Shown piece by piece: positions 1 through 8,472 of a DNA stretch of 64,000 nucleotides. The stretch is taken from contig NZ_LXVX01000005.1 in the NCBI RefSeq assembly GCF_001650725.1, forward strand, positions 186,001-250,000, written 5' to 3'. The DNA comes from Sphingobium sp. TCM1. GTDB lineage: Bacteria > Pseudomonadota > Alphaproteobacteria > Sphingomonadales > Sphingomonadaceae. The notes below the pieces were generated by a model. The model was given only the letters and a program-made list of their open reading frames with translations. It was not told the DNA's origin and searched no databases. Made by a program: the position numbers and the translations under genes. The number at the start of each line of letters is the position of its first letter. Positions within the stretch are counted from its first letter, which is position 1.

Positions 1-495
1 TTCCGCCTGGCAATGGGCCGACCGGAAGGTGGTGAAGTCATGCCGCCCGACCAATATCTGCGCGGCCTCGTGCATTGCATCCGCATCGAGCGGCTGGATC
101 ACCCGCCACGCCAGCCCCTGCTCGAAGGTCAGCGGCGCCCGCCGGTTGGCGATGCGATAGACATAGGACCGGCCGATGCAGGAAAAACGGGCGTGCCAGT
201 CGTCGGGCACGGCGTCGCACGCCAGGATCGCCACCGGGGCCGGCCGCAGCCGCGCATTGATCGCCTCCATGAGGCGGAAGGGGGCGATCTCCTTCGCGAT
301 CTCCGCATGGGCGCGCATCGCCAGGCCATGGACGCCCGCATCGGTCCGCCCGGCGGCATGGATCACCGCGCGCTCGCCGGTGACGGCGAGGATCGCATCT
401 TCGATGGCCTGCTGCACGCTGGGCCCATGGGCCTGGCGTTGCCAGCCCATGAAGGGGCGGCCGTCAAACTCGACGGTGAAGGCGAAGCGGGTCAT
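1..495 (-). CDS. truA: tRNA pseudouridine(38-40) synthase TruA, C-terminus cut by window edge
   Basis: Converts uridines 38-40 of the tRNA anticodon arm to pseudouridine in the cytoplasm. Reading leftwards from the ATG at 495, the first 165 residues are present. They include the family signature [10 protein letters not shown], whose catalytic aspartate is Asp52, and the N-terminal EFDG and GWQ motifs. TruA proteins are usually about 245-270 residues, so roughly the last third lies beyond base 1. The start lies 4 bases after the fmt stop codon, so the two tRNA-related genes are almost certainly co-transcribed, fmt first. Confidence 0.93.
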   Translation of the reverse strand, partial: MTRFAFTVEFDGRPFMGWQRQAHGPSVQQAIEDAILAVTGERAVIHAAGRTDAGVHGLAMRAHAEIAKEIAPFRLMEAINARLRPAPVAILACDAVPDDWHARFSCIGRSYVYRIANRRAPLTFEQGLAWRVIQPLDADAMHEAAQILVGRHDFTTFRSAHCQAE

Positions 496-499
496 GGTT

Positions 500-1408
500 T
501 CAGGCGTCGATCCGGCTGCCCGCCGGCATCTCATATCCGCGCAGCAATTCGCCCGGCGTCATCGCGCCCTTGCCCGCGCGCTGGATCAGGGTCGGGCGGA
601 TCGCGTCATGGCCGCAACCGATCAGCAGGCTGTCGTCCAGCATCTCGCCCGGCGTCCCGGCATGATGCTCGACATGGGCCGCAAGGATGCGGAAGCGCTC
701 GCCACGATATTCGAAGAAGGCGCCGGGGAAGGGGTTGAAGGCCCGGACCTGCCGTTCGACCTGATGCGCGCCGCGCGCGAAGTCGATCCGCGATTCCGCC
801 TTGTCGATCTTGGAGGCATAGGTGACGCCCTCCTCCGGCTGGGCCATCGGCGGGTGGAGCGCGATGTCGTCGAGCACCTCGACCATCAGTTCCGCCCCGG
901 CAAGAGCCAGTTCGGCGGTCAGGGTGCCCGCAGTCTTGTCCTCGATCGGGGTGACATGCTTGGCCCGCATCGGTCCTGTGTCCAGCCCTGCCTCCATGTC
1001 CATGATGGTGACGCCGGTGACATTGTCGCCCGACAGGATCGCCCGCTGGATCGGCGCCGCTCCGCGCCAGCGCGGCAGCAGCGAGGCGTGGATGTTCATG
1101 CAGCCATGGCGTGGCGCATCCAGAACCGCGCGCGGCAGGATCAGGCCATAGGCGGCGACCACCGCGACATCGGCGTCGAGCGCAGCGAAGGCGCCCTGCA
1201 CCGCCGCCTCCTTGAGCGACACCGGCGTGTGCACCGCGATCCCCAGTTGCTCGGCCCGTGTCTGGACCGGGGAGGGGCGCAGTCCCTTGCCGCGGCCGGC
1301 CGGGCGGGGGGGCTGGCTGTAGACCGCGACGACGTCATGACCCGCCTGCACCAGCGCGTCGAGCGCGGGAACGGCGAAATCGGGGGTGCCCATGTAGATG
1401 ATACGCAT
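500..1408 (-). CDS. fmt: Methionyl-tRNA formyltransferase
   Basis: Transfers a formyl group from 10-formyl-tetrahydrofolate to initiator Met-tRNA. At 302 residues it has the usual length. The N-terminal Rossmann domain opens with [14 protein letters not shown]. The active-site set is visible: Asn105 and His107 in [12 protein letters not shown], and Asp143 in AGLDTGP. The C-terminal OB-like domain that grips tRNA follows from about residue 205. It is read away from recR. Peptide deformylase, which removes the formyl group later, lies 1.2 kb away on the opposite strand, a common fmt/def neighbourhood although here the genes are split by recR and a broken gene. Confidence 0.97.
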   Translation of the reverse strand: MRIIYMGTPDFAVPALDALVQAGHDVVAVYSQPPRPAGRGKGLRPSPVQTRAEQLGIAVHTPVSLKEAAVQGAFAALDADVAVVAAYGLILPRAVLDAPRHGCMNIHASLLPRWRGAAPIQRAILSGDNVTGVTIMDMEAGLDTGPMRAKHVTPIEDKTAGTLTAELALAGAELMVEVLDDIALHPPMAQPEEGVTYASKIDKAESRIDFARGAHQVERQVRAFNPFPGAFFEYRGERFRILAAHVEHHAGTPGEMLDDSLLIGCGHDAIRPTLIQRAGKGAMTPGELLRGYEMPAGSRIDA

Positions 1409-1461
1409 GATGGATGCTCAAACCCCTTGTCTCTCCCAGTTGCAACCCCTTATCTCACGAT

Positions 1462-2058
1462 ATGGCTTCACCTGAAATCGAGGCGCTCACGCAAGCGCTG
1501 TCCCGCTTGCCCGGCCTTGGCCCCCGCTCGGCGCGGCGCGCGGTGCTGCACCTGCTCAAGAAGCGCGAGGGCGCGATGGAGCCGCTGCTGCGCGCGCTGG
1601 AGGCGGTGAACGACCGGCTCGTCACCTGCCATGTCTGCGGCAATGTCGACACGGTGGACCCTTGCGGCATCTGCGCCGATCCGCGCCGCGACGCACGCGC
1701 GCTCTGCGTCGTGGAGGATGTGCCCGACCTCTGGGCGCTCGACAAGTCGCGCCTCTTTCCCGGCCGTTTCCATGTGCTGGGCGGGCGGCTGTCCGCGCTG
1801 GAAGGGGTGCGGCCGGAGGATTTGACCATCGACGCGCTGGTCGCCCGGCTGGAGCAGGGCGGCATCGACGAAGTGGTGCTGGCGATGAACGCCACGCTGG
1901 AGGGGCAGACCACCGCCCATTATCTCGCCGAGCGGCTGGAGCGCTTCCCCATCCGCCTGACCCAGCTCGCCCATGGCGTGCCGGTCGGCGGCGAACTCGA
2001 CTATCTGGATGAAGGCACGCTGGCGCAGGCGCTGCGCGCGCGGCGGCCGGTGGGATAG
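1462..2058 (+). CDS. recR: Recombination mediator RecR
   Basis: Works with RecO (and RecF) to load RecA on SSB-coated gapped DNA. The 198 residues match the family length. An N-terminal helix-hairpin-helix ([13 protein letters not shown]) is followed by a C4 zinc finger (Cys56, Cys59, Cys68, Cys71) and a Toprim domain beginning [13 protein letters not shown]. An in-frame ATG exists at 1414, but it would add 16 residues with no family resemblance; [18 protein letters not shown] from 1462 is the standard N-terminus. The upstream side faces fmt, so a divergent promoter region must lie in the short gap near 1409-1461. Confidence 0.95.
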   Translation: MASPEIEALTQALSRLPGLGPRSARRAVLHLLKKREGAMEPLLRALEAVNDRLVTCHVCGNVDTVDPCGICADPRRDARALCVVEDVPDLWALDKSRLFPGRFHVLGGRLSALEGVRPEDLTIDALVARLEQGGIDEVVLAMNATLEGQTTAHYLAERLERFPIRLTQLAHGVPVGGELDYLDEGTLAQALRARRPVG

Positions 2059-2141
2059 GACGACCTGCCAAAGCTGCCAGCTTTCCACGCCGCCGCGCTC
2101 GGCTACACCGGGCCTGGCAGCCGGCCGGAAAGGACAGCCCG

Positions 2142-2543
2142 ATGATCGACCTCAGCCGCACGCACCGCAAGGGCATCGCCGTCGCCGACATCGAACGGGC
2201 GGTGGCGGACTATGGCGCGGCGCTGGGCCTGGCCTTCGCGCCGGTGCGCGATTTCGATGCCTTGCCCTTCTGGACGGCGCGCGCGGGTTTCGGGTGCGCG
2301 CGACCTACTCGCTGGGTGGGCCGATCCATCTCGAACGGGTGCAGGGCGATAGCCATTTCTATGATCCCGCCAGGCCGGCCAGCGCGCCTCTCGGGCCTGG
2401 GCGGGGCCCTGCGCGCAGCCAATATGCGGCCCGAAGCGGGCTATGGCATGATCGCTTATTGCGCCTCGCCGGACGGCGCTTTGTTGGTGGAACTCAGCTC
2501 CACCGCGCTCAAGCCCGCCATCGACGCATGGCTGGGGGAGTAG
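2142..2543 (+). pseudogene. VOC/glyoxalase-fold protein gene with two compensating frameshifts
   Basis: The open frame gives 133 residues, but only its ends look like a VOC-superfamily protein: a start with GIAVADIERAVADYGAALGL up to about base 2283, and the end GYGMIAYCASPDGALLVELS from about 2385. Between about 2283 and 2385 the open frame reads as Arg/Pro-rich nonsense, while the neighbouring plus frame reads YSLGGPIHLERVQGDSHFYDP, which is what a VOC domain should contain there. One indel near 2283 and a compensating one near 2385 explain this. Either the gene is damaged or the assembly has errors in two GC-rich spots. Substrate unknown. Confidence 0.72.
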
Positions 2544-2597
2544 TCGTCGCGCGGTCGCTCGCTTGATATTTCGCCCTGTTCCATCTATGTTCGGACA

Positions 2598-3128
2598 ATG
2601 GCAATCCTTCCGATCCTTGAGGCGCCCGATCCGCGCCTGCGCACCATTTCGACCCCGGTCGAGGCGATCGACGACGATCTCCAGCGGCTGATCGACGACA
2701 TGTTCGAAACCATGTACGACGCGCCCGGTATCGGCCTCGCCGCAATTCAGGTCGGCGTGCCCAAGCGGGTGCTGGTCATGGACCTGCAGGAACCCGAATC
2801 GGACGAGGAGGGCGCGCCGCCGGTCCGCAAGCCGATGGTGTTCATCAATCCGGAAATCCTCAAGGGGTCCGACGAACTGTCGGTCTATAATGAGGGCTGC
2901 CTGTCGGTCCCCGACCAGTATGCGGAGGTGGAGCGCCCCGCGACGATCCGCGCCAGCTGGATGGACCGGGAAGGGCGCATTCATGAGGAACAGCTCGACG
3001 GTCTGCTCGCGACCTGCCTCCAGCATGAAATGGATCATCTGGAAGGCATATTGTTCATCGATCATCTCTCGCGCCTGAAGCGCGACATGCTGCTCAAGAA
3101 GCTGAACAAGGCGCGTCGCGCCGCCTGA
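2598..3128 (+). CDS. def: Peptide deformylase
   Basis: Removes the N-formyl group from nascent proteins using a metal ion. The 176-residue protein has all three conserved motifs: [10 protein letters not shown] (residues 45-54), EGCLSVP with metal ligand Cys101, and HEMDH with ligands His143 and His147 and catalytic Glu144. Length is normal. It stands alone on the plus strand after the broken VOC gene and is followed by a hairpin terminator. Confidence 0.97.
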   Translation: MAILPILEAPDPRLRTISTPVEAIDDDLQRLIDDMFETMYDAPGIGLAAIQVGVPKRVLVMDLQEPESDEEGAPPVRKPMVFINPEILKGSDELSVYNEGCLSVPDQYAEVERPATIRASWMDREGRIHEEQLDGLLATCLQHEMDHLEGILFIDHLSRLKRDMLLKKLNKARRAA

Positions 3129-3158
3129 CGCAAACGGCTCGCGATCGAAGCGAAAACA

Positions 3159-3187
3159 CGCCTCGGCCCCTTCGGCCGGGGCGTTTT
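3159..3187 (+). terminator. Intrinsic terminator after def
   Basis: A GC-rich stem (CGCCTCGGCC paired with GGCCGGGGCG, one wobble pair, tetraloop around CCTT) is followed directly by TTTT. It lies 30 bases beyond the def stop codon. Confidence 0.72.
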
Positions 3188-3400
3188 GCATTTCGGAACC
3201 TCTGCGGCGGGGCGAGTGCAGGCGGCGTCCAATGGACTAGCCTTGCCTACTTGGTTAACCGGCCGTTCAACTGCGAAAAATCGGCGGAAATCTGCCCCTC
3301 CATTCACCCGAAGGGATGCACAATCCGACAAAATCGCGTTGTCGCTTCGACCGCGCTCGGCTTGGCAATGGGCGGTCATTTTGACCTACAGGAGAATAAG

Positions 3401-3703
3401 ATGTCGCCGTCCTTGACGAAAATTGCCCCGATGGCATTGATTTTGATCGGTTCTGTCGCCTTGAGTGGCTGCGCCACCAAGGGTTTCGTGCGTGAACAGG
3501 TCGCCGTCGTGAATCAGCGCGTCGATGCGCTGGACGCGAAGCTGCAACAGACTGATGGCACGGCGCAGCAGGCGCTGGGCGAAGCGCGTTCGGCTTCGGG
3601 ACTGGCGCAGCAGAACGGCCAGCGTATCGACCAACTGGGTGCGCGCGTCGACAGTGTCGAGCAGCGCATGGTCGAAGCGCAGCGCAAGCGCCCGCGCAAC
3701 TAA
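3401..3703 (+). CDS. Small coiled-coil outer-membrane lipoprotein
   Basis: Encodes a 100-residue protein with a lipoprotein signal: charged start, hydrophobic stretch, and lipobox LSGC at about residues 22-25. The mature part (about 75 residues) is almost entirely predicted helix with repeated QxVD/QR heptad-like spacing (VNQRVDALDAKLQQ, QRIDQLGARVDSVEQR), suggesting a trimeric coiled coil anchored to a membrane, like Lpp or the periplasmic coils of OmpA-associated lipoproteins. It lacks an obvious C-terminal lysine for peptidoglycan linkage. The start was chosen because GGAG sits 6 bases before this ATG and the signal peptide begins here; the frame is open upstream. Specific function unknown. 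Confidence 0.82.
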   Translation: MSPSLTKIAPMALILIGSVALSGCATKGFVREQVAVVNQRVDALDAKLQQTDGTAQQALGEARSASGLAQQNGQRIDQLGARVDSVEQRMVEAQRKRPRN

Positions 3704-3750
3704 AGCATCGTGCGCAAAAGTGGGCACCGGTTTTGCACAAAAAACGATGC
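3704..3750. repeat. Palindromic interspersed repeat, type 'GCATCGTGCGcAAAAGTG'
   Basis: A 47-base imperfect palindrome: outer arms GCATCGT/ACGATGC and inner arms GCAAAA/TTTTGC around a CACCGG centre. This pattern closely resembles a short dispersed palindrome I recall from rhizobial and other alphaproteobacterial genomes. It begins at the stop codon of the lipoprotein gene, so it may also act as an RNA hairpin at the end of that message. Confidence 0.7.
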
Positions 3751-3764
3751 GACCACAGACAACT

Positions 3765-3804
3765 AGAGCGCGCGTCCTGCGTCCGATTTAACGCAGCGCG
3801 CTCT
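3765..3804. repeat. Second palindromic repeat, AGAGCGCGC/GCGCGCTCT arms
   Basis: A 40-base inverted repeat with arms AGAGCGCGC and GCGCGCTCT and an interior containing TGCGTCCGATTTAACGCA. It lies 14 bases after the preceding palindrome. It also recalls a dispersed alphaproteobacterial repeat family with a 'GCGTCCGNNNNGACGC' interior. No coding potential. Confidence 0.6.
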
Positions 3805-3823
3805 GAAGGCACGACAGACAGAA

Positions 3824-3857
3824 GGGCCGGAGCCTGCAGGTCCCGCTCCGGTCCTTT
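3824..3857 (+). terminator. Hairpin terminator before the L,D-transpeptidase gene
   Basis: The stem GGGCCGGAGC pairs with GCTCCGGTCC (one mismatch) and is followed by TTT. It lies downstream of the lipoprotein gene and its two palindromes, and 21 bases before the next start codon, so it could end the lipoprotein transcript or attenuate readthrough. Confidence 0.5.
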
Positions 3858-3877
3858 AACGCGAGTATTTTCCCAAG

Positions 3878-4630
3878 ATGATCAGACTATCGCGGGCGCC
3901 GATCGCAACCATGCTCTCGGCTGTCGCTCTTGTCGTCGCTCCGCCTGCGCTCGCAGCGAAGAAGCCACGCAAGGCGCCGGATCAGGTCGCGACGGCGCCA
4001 GCGGACGCGACCGGGAGTGCCCCGGCCGCCGAACCGGAAAGGCAGCCCGATGCCACCGAAATTACGTTCGATCCGACACCCGCCGCGCAGCGCGTACTGC
4101 GCTGGGTCGGTTCGGCGCATGACAATGGCAAGCTGCCCTATGTCATCATCGACAAGCAGGCCGCGCGCATCTGGTTGTTCGATGCCAAGGGCAGCCGCAT
4201 CGCCGACGCGCCCGTCCTGATCGGGATCATGGCCGGCGACGACGCCACGCCTGGCGTCGGCGCCAAGTCGCTTGCGGAAATCGGTCCAGCGGAAAAGACC
4301 ACTCCTGCCGGCCGCTTCCTCGCCCGCTTTGGCGTCGCCGCGGGCAAGACGCGCGTGCTCTGGGTCGACTATACGACCTCGGTCGCGCTCCACACCATCC
4401 CGCCCGGCAACCCCAAGGAAAAGCGCGTCAACCGGATGCTCTCCCCCGACATCGCCGACAACCGCATCACCTTCGGCTGCATCAACGTGCCCAAACGCTT
4501 CTACGCGCAGGTCGGACCGCTCTTTCGCAGGAAGGGCGGCTATGTCTACATCCTGCCCGACGCGAAGCCGATGGAGGATGTGTTCCCGCAGCTCCACGCC
4601 TATCCCATGACGGTCGCGGCGGTCGGTTGA
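3878..4630 (+). CDS. L,D-transpeptidase (YkuD) family protein
   Basis: A 250-residue exported protein with a signal peptide (residues 1-27, ending LAA) and an Ala/Pro-rich linker to about residue 60. The C-terminal two-thirds form a YkuD-like catalytic domain. The presumed catalytic cysteine is Cys201 in ITFGCINVP, with His172 in ALHTIPPG upstream. The classical motif is (S/T)HGCh(R/N), so 'FGCIN' is a variant in which the usual His before Gly is Phe. Family members cross-link peptidoglycan or anchor lipoproteins through L,D-peptide bonds in the periplasm; whether this variant is active is not certain. It stands alone, followed by a decayed gene. Confidence 0.8.
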   Translation: MIRLSRAPIATMLSAVALVVAPPALAAKKPRKAPDQVATAPADATGSAPAAEPERQPDATEITFDPTPAAQRVLRWVGSAHDNGKLPYVIIDKQAARIWLFDAKGSRIADAPVLIGIMAGDDATPGVGAKSLAEIGPAEKTTPAGRFLARFGVAAGKTRVLWVDYTTSVALHTIPPGNPKEKRVNRMLSPDIADNRITFGCINVPKRFYAQVGPLFRRKGGYVYILPDAKPMEDVFPQLHAYPMTVAAVG

Positions 4631-4643
4631 AGCTGCTTCTGAT

Positions 4644-4977
4644 TCAACCCCGCATCCCCGCGCCGAACATCAGCGACACGAACAGCAAAACTGGATTGGA
4701 TGAAGCGCGATGACTTCGGTCGCCCGCAAAGCCCAGCGGACCGGAGCGGGTTGACCTGTCTTCCACGACCAGAACAGCGGATATTCGCCCTTCAGAAGCG
4801 CCAGCGCCAAGGTCAGCCAGGGAATCGCCCAATTGACGAAGATCATGGCGAATCTGCCCACCCGCAGTTATCGGGCGTCGCCGGCAAACCTATCATCGCG
4901 ATCAACGCCAGCGTTGGCAGATACTGGAAAAGATGGGAAGGCATTGGCCCGATGGTCAAGGCTCCAATGTCTTCCAT
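4644..4977 (-). pseudogene. Decayed small membrane protein gene
   Basis: Three short minus-strand pieces in different frames join into one plausible membrane protein. The piece starting at ATG 4977 reads MEDIGALTIGPMPSHLFQYL then LALIAMIGLPATP. A second piece, from about 4861, reads GRFAMIFVNWAIPWLTLALALL and YPLFWSW. A third ends VLLFVSLMFGAGMRG at 4644. Frame changes near 4865 and 4690 break it. I do not recognise the family. It could instead be two or three tiny genes, but the continuous hydrophobic character favours a single frameshifted gene. It follows phoB on the same strand. Confidence 0.5.
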
Positions 4978-5007
4978 GAAGCTTAAGAGGCGTTTAGCGC
5001 CGCCGCC

Positions 5008-5709
5008 TCAGTTCATCCCCTCGGTATCCAGCGCATAGCCCGCCGACCGGACGGTGCGGATGATGTCCTGGAACTGCCCGTCGCCGTTGATCGCCTTGCG
5101 CAGGCGCCGGATATGGACGTCCACGGTGCGCAGCTCGATGTCGCTGTCCTGGCCCCACACGCTGTCGAGCAGCCGCTCGCGCGAGAAGACCCAGCCGGGA
5201 TGCTCCAGAAAATGCTTGAGCAGGCGGAATTCGGTGGGGCCGAGCGGGATCACCTGGCCGCCCCGGCGCACCTTGTGGCCCACCGTGTCCATCTCGACAT
5301 CGGCGAAGGTCAGCGTCTCGCCGGCCAGTGCCGGCCGCACGCGGCGCAGCACCGCGCCGACGCGCGCCACCAGTTCGCGGGGGCTGAAGGGCTTGGTCAC
5401 ATAATCGTCGGCGCCGGTTTCGAGGCCACGCACCCGATCCTCTTCCTCGCCGCGCGCGGTGAGCATGATGATCGGAATATTGGCGGTGCCGTTCATGCGG
5501 CGCAGGCGGCGGCACACTTCGATCCCGGACAGGCTTTCGACCATCCAGTCGAGCAGCACGATGTCCGGCGTGTTTTCCTGCGCCATCAGCAGCGCCTCCT
5601 CGCCGTCGACCGTGTGGGCGACGTCGAAATCCTCGCGCTTGAAATGCCAGATGAGCAGTTCGGCGAGCGCCGCGTCATCCTCGACCAGCAGCATTTTTGC
5701 TCGCGCCAT
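5008..5709 (-). CDS. phoB: Phosphate regulon response regulator PhoB
   Basis: OmpR/PhoB-class transcription factor that, when phosphorylated by PhoR, binds Pho boxes to switch on phosphate-starvation genes. 233 residues. The receiver domain has the acidic pair Asp11/Asp12, phosphoacceptor Asp54, Thr84 and Lys106 (TKPFSP). The C-terminal winged helix contains LGPTEFRLLKHFLEH and RTVDVHIRRLRK. It is the last gene of the run phoR-pstSCAB-phoU-phoB, starting 3 bases beyond phoU's stop, so kinase and regulator bracket the operon. Confidence 0.97.
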   Translation of the reverse strand: MARAKMLLVEDDAALAELLIWHFKREDFDVAHTVDGEEALLMAQENTPDIVLLDWMVESLSGIEVCRRLRRMNGTANIPIIMLTARGEEEDRVRGLETGADDYVTKPFSPRELVARVGAVLRRVRPALAGETLTFADVEMDTVGHKVRRGGQVIPLGPTEFRLLKHFLEHPGWVFSRERLLDSVWGQDSDIELRTVDVHIRRLRKAINGDGQFQDIIRTVRSAGYALDTEGMN

Positions 5710-5712
5710 GGA

Positions 5713-6408
5713 TCAATCCTCCGGCTGAATGTCGGCGCCGCGCTCGCGCTCGGGCAGGGTCTGGCCGGTCGCGGCATAATAGACCATTTCCGCGACATTG
5801 GTCGCATGGTCGCCGATCCGCTCGATATTCTTGGCGATGAACAGCAGATGGGCACATTCGCTGATCGTCTTGGGATTTTCGACCATGAAGGTGACGAGCG
5901 TGCGGAACATGCTGTTGTAGAAATCGTCGACCACCGTGTCGCGCTCGACAACCGCCAGCGCCAGATCGGCGTCGCGCGCGGCGAAGGCGTTGAGCGCGTC
6001 ATGCACCATCTCGCCAGCGACCTGGCCCATGGACGGCAGCAGCGAGATCGGCTCCAGCGTGCGGGTGTTGGTCGCGATCAGCGGCACGCGCTTGGCGATA
6101 TTCTTGGCATAATCGCCGATCCGCTCGACCACGCTCACGATCTTGAGCGCGGCGATCACGTCCCGCAGGTCGTTGGCCATCGGCGCGCGGAGCGCGATGA
6201 TTTCGATCGCCAGCTTTTCGACCTCCGCTTCGATCGCATCGATGCGCTTGTCTGCGGCAACGACGTCGGCCGCCAGCACCTTGTCCTGACGTTGCAGCGC
6301 CAGCATCGCATTCTCGATCGCCGCCTCCGCGCGACCGCCCATTTCGGCGATCAGGCCGCGCAGCTTGTCCATTTCCTGATCGAACGCCTTGATCGTATGT
6401 TCTGCCAT
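5713..6408 (-). CDS. phoU: Phosphate signalling protein PhoU
   Basis: Peripheral three-helix-bundle protein that links PstSCAB activity to PhoR and represses the Pho regulon when phosphate is plentiful. At 231 residues it has two tandem PhoU repeats with the expected metal-binding-like signatures ERIGDYAKNIAKR (first repeat) and ERIGDHATNVAEMV (second). It lies between pstB and phoB, all same strand. Confidence 0.97.
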   Translation of the reverse strand: MAEHTIKAFDQEMDKLRGLIAEMGGRAEAAIENAMLALQRQDKVLAADVVAADKRIDAIEAEVEKLAIEIIALRAPMANDLRDVIAALKIVSVVERIGDYAKNIAKRVPLIATNTRTLEPISLLPSMGQVAGEMVHDALNAFAARDADLALAVVERDTVVDDFYNSMFRTLVTFMVENPKTISECAHLLFIAKNIERIGDHATNVAEMVYYAATGQTLPERERGADIQPED

Positions 6409-6430
6409 GTCTCGTCTCTCTCGCGCCGGA

Positions 6431-7219
6431 TCAGCCGTAGCGGCCGGTGATGTAATCCTTGGTCCGCTCCTGGCGCGGATTGGTGAAGATGTCGGATGTC
6501 ACGCCATATTCGACCAGTTCGCCCAGGTGGAAGAAGGCGGTCCGTTGCGACACGCGCGCGGCCTGTTGCATGTTGTGCGTCACGATGACGATCGCGTAGC
6601 GGCCGCGCAGCTCGTGGATCAGCTCCTCGATCTTCGCCGTCGCGATCGGGTCGAGCGCCGAGCAGGGTTCGTCCATCAGGATGACTTCCGGTTCGACCGC
6701 GATGGCGCGGCCGATACACAGCCGCTGCTGCTGGCCACCCGACAGGGCGGTGCCGCTGTCGTGCAGCCGGTCCTTCACTTCCTCCCACAGGCCCGCGCGA
6801 CGCAGCGACTTTTCGACGATCACGTCCATGTCCGCCTTGCCCGCGGCCAGGCCGTGGATGCGCGGCCCATAGGCGATATTCTCGTAGATCGACTTGGGGA
6901 AGGGGTTGGGTTTCTGGAACACCATGCCCACCCGCGCGCGCAACTGCACCACGTCCATCGACGGAGCGTAGATATCCTCGCCGTCCAGCGTGATCGTGCC
7001 TTCGACACGCGCCGATGCGACGGTGTCGTTCATGCGGTTCAGCGTCCGCAGGAAGGTCGACTTGCCGCAGCCCGACGGGCCGATGAAGGCGGTGACATGG
7101 TCCATGCCAACATCGATCGACACGCCCTTGATCGCCTGCTTGGGGCCGTAAAAGACCTTGATGTCGCGCGCGGTCATCTTCGGGTTGGCGATGGCCAGGC
7201 TTTGCTGTTCTTCTGTCAT
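6431..7219 (-). CDS. pstB: Phosphate ABC transporter ATP-binding protein PstB
   Basis: ATPase that powers high-affinity phosphate import through PstC/PstA. The ATG at 7219 gives 262 residues; a GTG at 7234 would add five residues and overlap pstA by 7 bases. Walker A is GPSGCGKST (residues 47-55), the signature is LSGGQQQR, and Walker B runs into DEPCSALDP, where the cysteine is typical of PstB. The switch histidine lies in VTHNMQQA. PhoU follows 23 bases downstream. Confidence 0.97.
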   Translation of the reverse strand: MTEEQQSLAIANPKMTARDIKVFYGPKQAIKGVSIDVGMDHVTAFIGPSGCGKSTFLRTLNRMNDTVASARVEGTITLDGEDIYAPSMDVVQLRARVGMVFQKPNPFPKSIYENIAYGPRIHGLAAGKADMDVIVEKSLRRAGLWEEVKDRLHDSGTALSGGQQQRLCIGRAIAVEPEVILMDEPCSALDPIATAKIEELIHELRGRYAIVIVTHNMQQAARVSQRTAFFHLGELVEYGVTSDIFTNPRQERTKDYITGRYG

Positions 7220-7227
7220 GGGGGTCT

Positions 7228-8472
7228 TTACCACCGTTTTTCAAACTTGTTGCGCAGGTAGATGGCGAGGCCGTTCATCGCGAGCAGGAAGGCGAGCAGC
7301 ACGATGATCGCCGCGGAGGTCTTTTCGACGAAGCCCTTGGAGACTTCGTCCGACCAGAGGAAGATCTGCACCGGCAGCACCGTGGCCGGATCGGTGATGC
7401 CCCCCGGCGGCGTGGCGATGAAGGCGCGCATCCCGATCATCAGCAGCGGCGCCGTTTCGCCCAGCGCGCGCGCCATGCCGATGATCGTGCCGGTCAGGAT
7501 GCCGGGCAGGGCGAGCGGCAGCACATGCTGGAACACCACCTGCACCGGGCTTGCGCCGATGCCGAGCGCCGCGTCGCGGATGCTGGGCGGCACGGACTTG
7601 ATCGCGTTGCGCCCGGCGATGACGATGACGGGCATGGTCATCAGCGCCAGCGTCATGCCCCCTACCAGCGCGGCCGAACGCGGCAGATGCAGGAAATTGA
7701 GGAAGATCGACAGGCCAAGCAGGCCGAAGATGATCGAGGGCACGGCGGCGAGGTTGTTGATCGACACCTCGATGATGTCGGTCCACCAGGCCTTGGGCGC
7801 ATATTCCTCCAGATAGAGGGCGGTCGCGACGCCGATGGGGAAGCTCAGCACCAGGGTGACGAGCATCGTCAGCAGCGACCCCTTGAACGCGCCCCAGATG
7901 CCGACCTGCGTCGGATCGGTGCCGTCGCTCGCCGACAGGAAGCTCCAGTTGAAGCCGGTCGACAGGACGCCCGCCTTGTTCAGCCGCTCGACCGCTGCTT
8001 CCGCCTCGGGCGAACCATCGCTCTTGGCGGCCAGGTCGACCGCGGTCGAGGCGGGGACGCTGATCGTTTCGGTGCGGCCGAGAATTTTCGGATCGGCCTT
8101 GATTGCGTCGCGGATGCTGATCCAGGCGGTGGGCGACAGCCATGCGTCGGCGTCGGCGCCCAGCGCCTTTTTCGCGACTTCGCCCGTCACCATCGGCAGG
8201 TTGGCCTGGTTGAGCGCCTCGTCGGTGATGGCGGCGGGATCGAGCAGCAGCGGGGAGGCCGGGAAATCGACCGTGAGCGCGATCTCGGTCCGGGTGAAGC
8301 CGCGCAGGCCATTGCCCATCATGGTGAAGAGCAGGAAGGCGAGGAAGGCGGCGCTGAGCGCCACCGCGCCCAGGCCCAGCAGGCGGAAGCGGCGCTCGGC
8401 GGCATAGCGCCGCGCAATCCGCCGGCGCATCACGTCCGACTTCCAGTCGGTGGGGAGACGTTCGGCCGTCAT
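7228..8472 (-). CDS. pstA: Phosphate ABC transporter permease PstA with DUF3333-type N-terminal extension
   Basis: Inner-membrane channel subunit. At 414 residues it is over 100 longer than the E. coli protein. After the first membrane segment (about residues 30-53) comes a periplasmic insertion to about residue 190, the extension often annotated as DUF3333 in alphaproteobacteria. The permease core follows, with the EAA-type loop near [25 protein letters not shown]. The start at 8472 was picked because its ATG overlaps the pstC stop as ATGA; the frame stays open upstream but reads as pstC antiframe. Confidence 0.93.
   Translation of the reverse strand: MTAERLPTDWKSDVMRRRIARRYAAERRFRLLGLGAVALSAAFLAFLLFTMMGNGLRGFTRTEIALTVDFPASPLLLDPAAITDEALNQANLPMVTGEVAKKALGADADAWLSPTAWISIRDAIKADPKILGRTETISVPASTAVDLAAKSDGSPEAEAAVERLNKAGVLSTGFNWSFLSASDGTDPTQVGIWGAFKGSLLTMLVTLVLSFPIGVATALYLEEYAPKAWWTDIIEVSINNLAAVPSIIFGLLGLSIFLNFLHLPRSAALVGGMTLALMTMPVIVIAGRNAIKSVPPSIRDAALGIGASPVQVVFQHVLPLALPGILTGTIIGMARALGETAPLLMIGMRAFIATPPGGITDPATVLPVQIFLWSDEVSKGFVEKTSAAIIVLLAFLLAMNGLAIYLRNKFEKRW

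Noticed and set aside
176..1609. 477-codon plus-strand frame over truA, fmt and the recR start
   Set aside because: It covers three well-identified genes in the wrong frame or strand and has no protein-like features.
4987..5009. GAGGCG/CGCCTC hairpin at the phoB stop codon
   Set aside because: It lies over the stop codon and is followed only by TTAAGC, too weak for an intrinsic terminator call.
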